Part shown: positions 1 through 7,061 of the stretch, piece by piece | Layout: every line of letters starts with the position of its first letter | Numbering within the stretch: the stretch's first letter is position 1 | Assembly (NCBI GenBank): GCA_016712285.1 | Contig: JADJRK010000001.1 | Span: 3,968,001-4,032,000 of the forward strand | Source of the DNA: Planctomycetota bacterium | GTDB taxonomy: Bacteria > Planctomycetota > UBA8742 > UBA2392 | DNA length: 64,000 nt | Direction of reading: 5' to 3' | Position numbers and translations under genes: made by a program | Notes under the pieces: generated by a model | What the model saw: only the letters and a program-made list of their open reading frames with translations | Told to the model about the DNA's origin: nothing | Databases searched by the model: none

Positions 1-1
1 T

Positions 2-499
2 GACTACAGCTACCGGCTGCCGGCGGCGGCGGAAATTCCGGCGCAGCAAACCGTGCCGGACTTCGAACTGACCAACCAGAAGGGCGAGAGCATTTCCGCC
101 AAGTCGCTGCGCGGCAAGCCGTTTGTGCTGATTTTCAGCCGTGGCGTGTGGTGACCGTTCTGCCTTGCTGACCTTGCCGGGGCGCAGGGTGCTCTTGAAG
201 AAATCCGGGCCAAAGGCGGCGACGTCGTCGCCATCACCTCTGACTCGCCCGACGAGATCAAAACCGCCGCTGACCGGTACGGTTTTACGTTCCATTTCTG
301 CGCCGACCCTGAACTTGTGGCGATCACGGCGTGGGGCGTGAAGCACGAAGAGGGCCTGCCCGGCAGAGACATCGCCCGACCGGCTGTGTTTTTCGTGCGC
401 GCCGACGGCACGCTGGCCCACAGTATCCAGCCGGACAACTACCGCCGTCACTTCAAGGCCGCGGATTACCTGGCGGGATTTGCGCTTGCCACCCCGTGA
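2..499 (+). CDS. Peroxiredoxin-like protein, probable selenoprotein (5' end outside window)
   Basis: Thioredoxin-fold peroxiredoxin (AhpC/TSA-like), expected to reduce peroxides with a thiol or selenol. The frame runs from the first window bases through a VPDF start-of-domain motif and an LIFSRGVW stretch, then meets TGA at 152-154 exactly where the family has its catalytic cysteine (W-C-P-F-C becomes W-U-P-F-C). It then continues without interruption for 114 more codons with good family features (VVAITSDSP, FCADPEL, PAVFFVRADGTL) to a normal stop at 497-499. A hairpin with bacterial SECIS geometry follows the TGA at 171-190. The best reading is a UxxC selenoprotein. The alternative is a Cys-to-stop pseudogene or a base error. 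The N-terminus lies upstream of the window, so full length is unknown. Confidence 0.82.
155..190 (+). promoter_or_regulatory. Putative bacterial SECIS element
   Basis: Immediately downstream of the in-frame TGA, bases 171-177 pair with 184-190 in a 7-bp stem (one G-U) closed by the six-base loop CGGGGC at 178-183. The second loop base is G and lies 24 bases after the TGA. Known bacterial SECIS elements have a short stem whose loop begins about 16-37 nt after the UGA with a G in the first two loop positions, so the fit is good. It lies inside the coding sequence, as bacterial SECIS elements do. Confidence 0.68.
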
Positions 500-521
500 C
501 GATGCGGTGACAGGCAGACGC

Positions 522-549
522 TTGCCACAGGCACAGTCGGCGCTACATT
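522..549 (+). promoter_or_regulatory. Putative sigma70-type promoter for the lipoprotein gene
   Basis: TTGCCA at 522-527 and TACATT at 544-549 are separated by 16 bp, in the gap between the peroxiredoxin stop and the lipoprotein start at 581. The -35 box matches consensus at 5 of 6 positions and the -10 box at 4 of 6. No experimental support. Confidence 0.45.
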
Positions 550-580
550 GACAGTCCCCCGGCAGAAGACGCAGGAAGCC

Positions 581-1090
581 ATGAAGCACACACTTATTGT
601 GCTGTTGTTGTCTGTGCTGGTGATTGCGGGTTGTGCAAACACCCAGGACACCAAGCTGCGCACAGACCCGCGCAGTTACAGCGAAGCCATGGACATGATC
701 GCCGGTGAAGTCGGGCAGATCGACAAGCACCTGATCGGTGGCCAGTACGGGCTTGCCTCGAACGAAGCGGAGCTGGTGGTCAAGTACGCGATGCACCTTT
801 CGCGCTATGAGCCGCCGCGCATGACCAACCGCTACGACGACTACATGGAATACGACGCGCAGGTTGATGACCTGATGCGCTCGTCAGACCGGCTGTTGTT
901 CATGCTGCAGCAGCGTCGCCGCGAAGACGCGCGGGACCAGCTGGCCGAAGTGGCCAAGCGCTTCAACCGGCTTTCGCTGAACTATGGCCCGACGTACCAG
1001 ATCGGCGTGCTGGAGCGCAGCCCCAACGAGTTCCGGTTCACGGAAAGCTACAGCAGCGACCTGCCGGGCGAAATGAGCGGCAACCGCTAG
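581..1090 (+). CDS. Small predicted lipoprotein, unknown function
   Basis: 169 residues. I start it at ATG 581, preceded by AGGA at 573-576, because this places a Lys followed by a hydrophobic stretch directly at the N-terminus. The signal peptide ends in the lipobox IAGC with the lipidated Cys near residue 18, so the product should be membrane-anchored outside the cytoplasm. The mature part looks alpha-helical with two long amphipathic segments (residues about 35-75 and 95-140) and has no heme CxxCH motif or catalytic motif I recognise. An upstream in-frame ATG at 548 would add 11 residues in front of the signal peptide and is unlikely. I do not recognise the family. Confidence 0.8.
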   Translation: MKHTLIVLLLSVLVIAGCANTQDTKLRTDPRSYSEAMDMIAGEVGQIDKHLIGGQYGLASNEAELVVKYAMHLSRYEPPRMTNRYDDYMEYDAQVDDLMRSSDRLLFMLQQRRREDARDQLAEVAKRFNRLSLNYGPTYQIGVLERSPNEFRFTESYSSDLPGEMSGNR

Positions 1091-1163
1091 CCCAGTCTTT
1101 CCTATGCGCCGGGCGTAAAGGCCGCTAGCATAGGCCGTTGCAAGGCCAATCCGCGGAGGACCC

Positions 1164-3518
1164 ATGCCTCTTGGAACCGACTGCCCGCATTGCGGCAAGA
1201 ACTTCGTGCTGCCGGACGACCTGTTCGGCAAGCGTATCAAGTGCAAAGCGTGCCGCGGGGTTTTCCGTGTCGGCGGGGCGTCTGCGCCCCCGACCGGCGA
1301 CGCGTTTGATCGGCACGACGCCGTGGACCGCACCCAGGTAGACTCCGTGGCGCTTGATGATGAGGGCGGCGCGGAGTTAGCCAGGCCGGGCGTGGGCGAT
1401 GACTTTGCGACACAGCCGCCTCCGACGCGCGACGACTTTGCCACCCAGTATCCCGGTGCCGGCCGAGACGACTTTGCCACCCAGTACCCGGGCATGCATG
1501 ACGATGCCCAGGACTTTTCGCAGACCTCAGTGCCCGGCGCCGGCGGCGTGGGGCAAGACACTGTGGGCGACACCTGGCGCGAGGCCGACGACACGGTCGG
1601 CGACACTTGGGGTTCGGGCGACACGCACAACGACTACTTTCCGGAGCCGTCCGAGACGTCATCGGGCGACACCGTTGTCGATGAGGTGATTGGTGACCCC
1701 AGCGACACGGTCAGCGACTTTGTCCCGGGCGAGAACGACTTGTCAGGTGACACCGCCATCGACATGCCAGCCGGCGGCGAAGCGCCAGATGACATGATCG
1801 CCGACGAAATGCCGGAAGATGTGCCGGTAGAGGATGTGCCGGAAGAAGTCGAAAGCGGCGCACCAGGCGCCAAGAAGCTGCCCGGCAAGGGCCTGAAGCT
1901 GCCCGGCAAGGGAACCCTGCCCGGCAAAGGCACCAGCAAGCTGCCCGGAAAGGGCGAGCTGCCCAAGGGCACGGCGAAGATCGACAAAGCCAACACCGGC
2001 CGCAAACTGCCCGCCAAGGCCGGCAAACCCGGCACATTGGTGACCAAGCCCGCCGGCAAAGCCGAGAAGAAAAAGGGCGGCGGGATTCTGGTGAAGTTTC
2101 TTCTGATCTTCCTGCTGCTCGACGTGGTGGCGTTCGCACTGCTGGTGTACGTGCCGCAAGTGCGTGAAGCCGTGGGCCTGAACGGACAGCCGTGGCTGAA
2201 CGACATCGCAAAGCAGGTAGGCGGCCACGACGACTCGGCGGCCAGCACACCGGATCCGACACCCGAGCCGACACCTGAGCCTAAGCCCGAACCGGAACCC
2301 AAGCCGGAACCGGAACCAGAGCCCAAGCCGGAGCCGGAACCAGAGCCCAAGCCTGAGCCCGAACCGGAACCCAAGCCGGAACCAGAACCAGAGCCCAAGC
2401 CTGAGCCCGAACCGGAACCCAAGCCGGAACCGGAACCAGAGCCCAAGCCGGAGCCGGAACCAGAGCCCAAGCCGGAGCCCGAACCGGAACCCAAGCCGGA
2501 ACCAGAACCAGAGCCCAAGCCTGAGCCCGAACCGGAACCCAAGCCGGAACCGGAACCAGAGCCCAAGCCTGAGTCGGAACCTGAACCCAAGCCGGAACCG
2601 GAACCCGAGCCGAAGCCAGAGCCCGAACCAGAGCCCAAGCCGGAACCGGAACCCGAGCCGAAGCCTGAGCCCGAACCGGAACCAGAGCCCAAGCCTGAGC
2701 CCGAACCGGAGCCGGAGCCCGAGCCGAAGCCTGAGCCCGAACCGGAGCCCAAGCCCGAGCCGGAGCCCGAGCCGAAGCCTGAGCCGGAACCCGAGCCCAA
2801 GCCTGAGCCGGAACCAGAGCCGGAACCAGAGCCCATGCCCGAGCCGTTGCCCGAGCCCAAGCCTGAGCCGAAGCCCGAGCCCAAAGAAGACCCGTACAAG
2901 CGGGAGTGGCCGTCCTACGAGCGGCCAAAGCCCAAGCCGGCCAAGGCTGGCCGCGCGGAAGACTTCTTCAACGAAGACTTCAGCAACCCCCGCTACAAGT
3001 GGGACTGGCTGCCCGCCGGCGTCAAACTTACGCCGGGCAAGCCTGGCGTTGCCGGCTCGCTGGATATCGCCGCCAACAAGGCGTTCCAGCTAAGCGCGAA
3101 CGTCGGCAGCGGCGAGATTCGCATGACACTGTGGAAAGACCTGACCGAAGCTGATCGGCGTAACACGGGCAACAGTTCCAAGGCCTACGAAATCCAGTTC
3201 AGGTTCAGCGACGTCAACAACTACCACGCGCTGCAGGTTCGTTGCGATGGCTACTACCGCATCGTGCGCGTCAGTGGCGGCAAGTCCACGACACTGGTCG
3301 GTGACAGCAAGGGCGATTACCTGCCCCTGCCCGGCTGGAGCCGCGAAAGCGAGTACGACGTGATCAGCCTGTCGTACCGTGGCAGCGACGTGTTCGGCAG
3401 CTACAACGGCAAGGCACTGCTCGGCACCAACAAGGCAGGCGACGGCACCGGCAAGGTCGGCCTGCGCAGCGTCAACGGCTTGAACCTGTCCGTCGAGAAG
3501 CTCAGCGTAGACGAGTAG
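1164..3518 (+). CDS. Zinc-ribbon / single-TM / PEPK-repeat protein with C-terminal LamG-like domain
   Basis: 784 residues in a clear modular order. Residues 1-35 form a small zinc ribbon (C7xxC10, C27xxC30) like those at the N-terminus of many planctomycete and myxobacterial proteins. Residues 75-230 are acidic with repeated DDFATQ and DTVGDTW motifs. Residues 238-300 carry LPGKG repeats. One membrane segment lies at 308-330. A Pro-Glu-Lys repeat fills about 363-605, and the last 180 residues look like a beta-sandwich (LamG / DUF1080-like). The topology implies a cytoplasmic zinc ribbon joined by a long rigid rod to an extracytoplasmic domain, as in TonB-type spacers. Start ATG 1164 follows GGAGGA at 1155-1160. 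Function unknown. Confidence 0.88.
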   Translation: MPLGTDCPHCGKNFVLPDDLFGKRIKCKACRGVFRVGGASAPPTGDAFDRHDAVDRTQVDSVALDDEGGAELARPGVGDDFATQPPPTRDDFATQYPGAGRDDFATQYPGMHDDAQDFSQTSVPGAGGVGQDTVGDTWREADDTVGDTWGSGDTHNDYFPEPSETSSGDTVVDEVIGDPSDTVSDFVPGENDLSGDTAIDMPAGGEAPDDMIADEMPEDVPVEDVPEEVESGAPGAKKLPGKGLKLPGKGTLPGKGTSKLPGKGELPKGTAKIDKANTGRKLPAKAGKPGTLVTKPAGKAEKKKGGGILVKFLLIFLLLDVVAFALLVYVPQVREAVGLNGQPWLNDIAKQVGGHDDSAASTPDPTPEPTPEPKPEPEPKPEPEPEPKPEPEPEPKPEPEPEPKPEPEPEPKPEPEPEPKPEPEPEPKPEPEPEPKPEPEPEPKPEPEPEPKPEPEPEPKPEPEPEPKPESEPEPKPEPEPEPKPEPEPEPKPEPEPEPKPEPEPEPEPKPEPEPEPEPEPKPEPEPEPKPEPEPEPKPEPEPEPKPEPEPEPEPEPMPEPLPEPKPEPKPEPKEDPYKREWPSYERPKPKPAKAGRAEDFFNEDFSNPRYKWDWLPAGVKLTPGKPGVAGSLDIAANKAFQLSANVGSGEIRMTLWKDLTEADRRNTGNSSKAYEIQFRFSDVNNYHALQVRCDGYYRIVRVSGGKSTTLVGDSKGDYLPLPGWSRESEYDVISLSYRGSDVFGSYNGKALLGTNKAGDGTGKVGLRSVNGLNLSVEKLSVDE
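2253..2885 (+). repeat. PEPK-coding degenerate tandem repeat
   Basis: About 630 bp of hexamer-based repeat coding Pro-Glu-Pro-Lys and Pro-Glu-Pro-Glu units. Synonymous codons vary (CCG/CCC/CCA, GAG/GAA), and longer blocks of about 36-60 bp recur, suggesting expansion by unequal exchange. Such tracts often vary in length between strains. The opposite strand is open for a long Gly-Ser ORF, which is a by-product of the repeat. Confidence 0.9.
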
Positions 3519-3537
3519 CGTTCTGCAATGCAGTCCC

Positions 3538-3572
3538 ATCACCCCGCTGTCGAAGGCGGGGTGATTTCATTT
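3538..3572 (+). terminator. Intrinsic terminator after the PEPK-repeat gene
   Basis: Perfect 10-bp GC-rich stem, 3538-3547 with 3556-3565, 8-base loop, followed by TTCATTT. It lies 20 bp past the stop codon at 3518. Confidence 0.75.
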
Positions 3573-3575
3573 GAG

Positions 3576-3673
3576 AGTGGATAGGGAAGGGGACAGGGGA
3601 AGTGGTTTCGGCGTTGATGCGGGTCCGCGCCAGGCAACTGCCTTCTTCCCCTGTCCACTTCCCACTTCCCCTG
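3576..3673. repeat. Inverted purine-rich heptamer repeat (GGGGAAG/GGGACAG type)
   Basis: The left arm at 3576-3605 is built from GGGGAAG and GGGGACAG words. The right arm at 3641-3673 holds their complements, including the matching run GTCCACTTCCC. The same words recur at 8411-8520. No ORF is credible here. This resembles the short tandemly repeated repetitive elements of cyanobacteria and other phyla. Confidence 0.6.
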
Positions 3674-3746
3674 AACTCATTCCATTGGGCGTGTCGTGCA
3701 AGTTCTTCTCTTTAACTCAAGGCTGGGCGCGGCTTTGCCCGATACC

Positions 3747-3774
3747 CCAATGGCGGGACCACTCCCGCCATTGG
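3747..3774 (+). promoter_or_regulatory. Perfect 12-bp hairpin in the mreB 5' region
   Basis: 3747-3758 pairs perfectly with 3763-3774 around a CCAC loop, 22 bp before the mreB start. There is no T-tract, so it is more likely a leader structure, pause site or palindromic repeat than a terminator. Confidence 0.6.
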
Positions 3775-3795
3775 CCCTCATCGGACGGAATCGCC

Positions 3796-4863
3796 ATGCC
3801 TACCCTGCTTGAACGGATCCTGGGCGTCTTCAGCCTGGACATGGGCATCGACCTGGGAACCGCCAACACCGCCGTGTGCGTGGGCGGGCAAGGCATCGTG
3901 CTGTGCGAACCAAGCGTGGTTGCCGTACGCAAAGGAACGACCGAGGTCTTGAACAACGGCGAAGCCGTCGGCAACGCCGCCAAGAACATGCTCGACAAGT
4001 GCCCCGGCAACATCGAAGCCATTCGCCCGCTCAAAAACGGCGTGATCAGCGACTTCGAGATCACCGAGGCGATGCTCAGCTATTTCATCAAGAAGGTTCA
4101 CAAGCGCAGCTGGGGCCTCAAGCCGCGGCTGATCATTTCGGTGCCCATGGGCATCACCGGCGTCGAGAAACGCGCCGTGATCGAAAGCGCCGAGCGCGCG
4201 GGCGCCCGCAGCGTGTACCTGATTGAACAGCCCAAGGCGGCTGCACTGGGCGCCGGCCTGCCGATCAGTGATCCCTCGGGCAGCATGGTAGTGGATATCG
4301 GCGGCGGCACGACGGACGTCGCGGTGCTGAGCCTGCAGGGCGTAGTCAATTACGAAACGCTGCGCATCGCGGGCGACGAGTTGACGCAGTCAATCGTCAC
4401 CTACATCAAGGAACAGTGCGGACTGCTGGTGGGTGAGCAGACCGCCGAGAAGATCAAGATTGCCGTGGGCTCGGTCGTGCCGCTGGAGTTGCTGGGCGCC
4501 GAGGAAATGCAGATGGAAATCCGCGGCCGCAACATTGCCACCAGCCTGCCGGCGCGCACGGTGATCAACAGCATCCAGATTCGCGAGGCGATGATGCCGG
4601 TAGTGCGGCAGATCGCGGGCAGCATCAAGCGCACGCTGGAAAAGACGCCGCCCGAAATCGCAGCCGACCTGGTGGACCAGGGTATCATGCTTGCCGGCGG
4701 CGGCGCGGCCTTGCGCGGCCTGGCGTACTATCTTGAGCACGAGATCAACCTGCCGGTGCGCGTGGCGCAGGAGCCGCTGTACGCGGTAGTGCGCGGCACT
4801 GAGGCGGTGCTGGCCGACATCGACACGTTCGCCGAGCTGCTGGAGAGTGCTGAGGATATCTAG
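3796..4863 (+). CDS. mreB: Rod shape-determining actin homologue MreB
   Basis: Actin-like ATPase that forms membrane-associated filaments and guides lateral wall synthesis with MreC and MreD. 355 residues, typical length. The phosphate-1 motif DLGTANTAV lies near residue 19, the phosphate-2 motif DIGGGTTDVAV near 172, and the adenosine motif LAGGGAALRG near 300. An amphipathic N-terminal LLERILGVFSLD likely contacts the membrane. I use ATG 3796 rather than the 75-codon-longer frame open from 3571, because the extra part is low-complexity spacer coding nothing MreB-like. First gene of mreBCD. Its presence is informative because many Planctomycetia lack mreB while some other planctomycete classes keep it. 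Confidence 0.95.
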   Translation: MPTLLERILGVFSLDMGIDLGTANTAVCVGGQGIVLCEPSVVAVRKGTTEVLNNGEAVGNAAKNMLDKCPGNIEAIRPLKNGVISDFEITEAMLSYFIKKVHKRSWGLKPRLIISVPMGITGVEKRAVIESAERAGARSVYLIEQPKAAALGAGLPISDPSGSMVVDIGGGTTDVAVLSLQGVVNYETLRIAGDELTQSIVTYIKEQCGLLVGEQTAEKIKIAVGSVVPLELLGAEEMQMEIRGRNIATSLPARTVINSIQIREAMMPVVRQIAGSIKRTLEKTPPEIAADLVDQGIMLAGGGAALRGLAYYLEHEINLPVRVAQEPLYAVVRGTEAVLADIDTFAELLESAEDI

Positions 4864-4951
4864 TCGAGACTGCCTGGTGGGGCGTGCTTGGTGCGTCGTC
4901 AACCGCGTCGTGTCGGTAGGGCAAAACGCACCACGCACGGCATCCACAACC

Positions 4952-5842
4952 ATGCCCAAGCACGAGAAACTTTCGCTTTCCTGGCTGTTGCGCCACCCGC
5001 TTGTCGCGACCTGCATCCTGCTGGCGCTGACGATCGCGCTGCCTTACCTGCGCGTGGGCGAGCGCCTGAAGCTGATGACGTTTCTGCCGCTTGCGCGCGC
5101 GTCATCCGACGTCGAGCAGACGCCCTACGAAGAACTTGACGAAGAGCAAAAAGTTCGCGTCGACCTCGCGCTTGAGCGTGAACGGGTCAGCAACCTGGAA
5201 ACCGAAAACGCACGCATGCGCGCTGCGCTGGCGCAGCTCGATGCACTGGCGCAAGCCGCACCCGGCTTTGCCGAGGCGCCGCTGCCAGCGGCCGTGAACG
5301 CACGCGTCATCTTTCGCGGCGATGCCAGCACTTGGCGCCACTGCTGCTGGATCAACCGCGGGCGGCAGCACGGCATTGAAGAAGGCATGCCGGTCGTGAC
5401 CGGGCGCAGCCTGGTCGGCCGCGTGTTTATGGTCGGCGACGGGCACGCGTGCGTGCAACTGCTGACCGACCCCGGCTTCGCTGCGAGCTGCCTGATCATT
5501 GACCCGGACGACCCGGCGATTGACCCCGCGATGCGGGTGCGTGGCGTGCTGCGCGGCGACGGCTCGGCGATGCCGCATTTCCCGCGCCTGGAGCTTGAGG
5601 ACGTGCCGGCTGGCGCCCCGGTCAAGGCGGGCATGCACGTAGTGACGAACGACTACTCGGGCCAGTTTCCGGCTGGGCTGGCGGTGGGGGTGGTGCGCGA
5701 GACGATTCCGCAGGCGGGGTTTCTGCAGGTGCGGATTGAGGCCAACCTTGACCTGCTGACGCTCGAGGTCGTGCAGGTGCTGATGCACAAACGCCCCGAG
5801 CTTGAGAAAGAAGCGCTGGCCCTGCTGAAGAGGAAGAAATGA
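4952..5842 (+). CDS. mreC: Rod shape-determining protein MreC
   Basis: Bitopic membrane protein linking MreB filaments to periplasmic wall enzymes. 296 residues: a short cytoplasmic N-terminus, one membrane segment (about residues 14-35), a coiled coil (about 55-90, ERERVSNLETENARMRAAL), then the beta-rich domain with the family pattern around INRGRQHGIEEGMPVV and LVGRVFMVG. ATG 4952 is chosen because it puts the membrane segment at the usual distance. The frame is open further upstream but that part does not look like protein. It ends in an ATGA overlap with mreD, implying coupled translation. Confidence 0.92.
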   Translation: MPKHEKLSLSWLLRHPLVATCILLALTIALPYLRVGERLKLMTFLPLARASSDVEQTPYEELDEEQKVRVDLALERERVSNLETENARMRAALAQLDALAQAAPGFAEAPLPAAVNARVIFRGDASTWRHCCWINRGRQHGIEEGMPVVTGRSLVGRVFMVGDGHACVQLLTDPGFAASCLIIDPDDPAIDPAMRVRGVLRGDGSAMPHFPRLELEDVPAGAPVKAGMHVVTNDYSGQFPAGLAVGVVRETIPQAGFLQVRIEANLDLLTLEVVQVLMHKRPELEKEALALLKRKK

Positions 5843-6396
5843 ACCTGGCGGCCCGCGTAGCATTTACCCGGCATCGGCAGGTCCGATGGCGTGGGCGCAT
5901 CGTCATCGGTGGCGGCGTCGTGCTGGCGATCGTGCATGCCGCGCTGCTGCACCGCCTGAACCTTGAGGACTTCACACCCGACCTGTACACGGTTGCCGCG
6001 TTGTTTCTGGGCCTGTTCGCGTCGCGCCACGGCCGCTATGGGCCGTCGCTGGTGTTCGGGTTGATTCGCGACTTCTTCAGCCTTGGGTTGCTGGGCAGCT
6101 ATGCGGTTCTCTACAGCCTGCTGCATAAGGTGGCGGGCCGCGCGCGCGAGAAACTAGACCCGGAGCGCCCGGGAAACGTCTTTGTCATGGCGGTGATCGG
6201 GACGTTTCTCGTGAATTTCGGGTATCACGTCATGCTGGCAATTGGCGGCGATGGTGTCGGCTGGTCACGCGCGATCACGCGTTGTGCCAGCACAGCCATC
6301 GCGACGGGGCCGTTAGCGGTGCTGCTGTTTCCGATTGCGCACTTTGCGCTCGACAAGCTTGGCGCCAAGCGCAGCGGCGGTTTCTGGAACATCTAG
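5839..6396 (+). CDS. mreD: Rod shape-determining protein MreD-like
   Basis: 185-residue polytopic membrane protein with four to five hydrophobic segments. MreD proteins diverge strongly, so the call rests on position after mreC with an ATGA overlap, size and topology. It contains the FGLIRDFFSLGLLGSYAV stretch, which resembles the conserved MreD G-x-x-x-D region. Its TAG stop shares the CTAG at 6393-6396 with the stop of the convergent tetR gene, so no terminator fits between them. Confidence 0.82.
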   Translation: MNLAARVAFTRHRQVRWRGRIVIGGGVVLAIVHAALLHRLNLEDFTPDLYTVAALFLGLFASRHGRYGPSLVFGLIRDFFSLGLLGSYAVLYSLLHKVAGRAREKLDPERPGNVFVMAVIGTFLVNFGYHVMLAIGGDGVGWSRAITRCASTAIATGPLAVLLFPIAHFALDKLGAKRSGGFWNI

Positions 6397-7061
6397 GCGG
6401 GTTTGCGCATGGCTGCCTTGAAGGCGGCCAGGAACATGTCGGTGCAGAAGTTCAGCCACGAGTCGCGCGTTTCGCGTGCGAGCGGGTCCATCAGGAACAG
6501 GTGCTGCAGCGTTCCCTTCTGGGTTACGAAGTAGTGGGTCAGCGCCATCACTGCCTGTGCCACGTGCGAAAGATTGAAGTCGGCGCTCAGCATGCCGGCC
6601 TGCTGCAACGGCGACAGAATCTGCTTCACGCGGCCGAGAAATGCCTGGTACGTGGCCTGCAACGGCAAGCGCGCCAGCGTGCGGCCGCCCTCAAGGTTTT
6701 CCCACGCAATCAACCGCGGGTACTCCGGTATCGCTTCCAGCATCGACAGGTGGTTATCGAGGTACTGTTTCACGTACCCGCGCATGTCGCCACCCAGCGC
6801 CTTGTCGGCAAAGACCTTGCTGTACTCGGCAGATTTTTCGGTGATCGCTGTCAGCACGGCATTCAGCGCCTCAGCGTACAGCTCCTGTTTGCTGCCGAAG
6901 TACTGGTAAATCAGGCTCTTGTTCACGCCGGCGCGCGCCGCCACCTCATCCACGCGCGTGCCAGCCGGCCCGCGCAGCGCAAACTCGCTGATCGCGGCGT
7001 TCAAGATCGACGCCTTGGTGCGTGCTGCGTCGCGCTTGCGGCCTGTGCTTTGCCGGACCAC
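6393..7061 (-). CDS. TetR/AcrR-family transcriptional regulator
   Basis: 222 residues. The N-terminal TetR helix-turn-helix is clear at residues about 12-60 (ILNAAISEFALRGPAGTRVDEVAARAGVNKSLIYQYF, broken here only by description), followed by the usual KQELYAEAL continuation. The C-terminal ligand-binding part is helical and unassigned. Start is GTG at 7061-7059, sharing its first base with the TAG stop of the upstream kinase gene (TAGTG), so the two are translationally coupled and co-transcribed. The target is unknown. Pairing with an FHA-kinase suggests that phosphorylation and transcription may be linked, which is inference. Confidence 0.9.
   Translation of the reverse strand: MVRQSTGRKRDAARTKASILNAAISEFALRGPAGTRVDEVAARAGVNKSLIYQYFGSKQELYAEALNAVLTAITEKSAEYSKVFADKALGGDMRGYVKQYLDNHLSMLEAIPEYPRLIAWENLEGGRTLARLPLQATYQAFLGRVKQILSPLQQAGMLSADFNLSHVAQAVMALTHYFVTQKGTLQHLFLMDPLARETRDSWLNFCTDMFLAAFKAAMRKPA

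Noticed and set aside
10..438. Minus-strand ORF across the peroxiredoxin
   Set aside because: Antisense to a clear thioredoxin-fold gene; its openness is due to GC bias.
317..499. Separate 60-aa gene starting after the TGA
   Set aside because: It is only the C-terminal part of the peroxiredoxin fold with no ribosome-binding site; better explained by UGA read-through.
1634..2899. 421-codon minus-strand ORF of Gly-Ser repeats
   Set aside because: Mirror image of the PEPK-coding repeat; no start signal, and the sense gene has domains and a ribosome-binding site.
3571..3795. N-terminal extension of MreB
   Set aside because: The frame is open by chance through the heptamer repeat and the 12-bp hairpin; MreB length and membrane helix fit the ATG at 3796.
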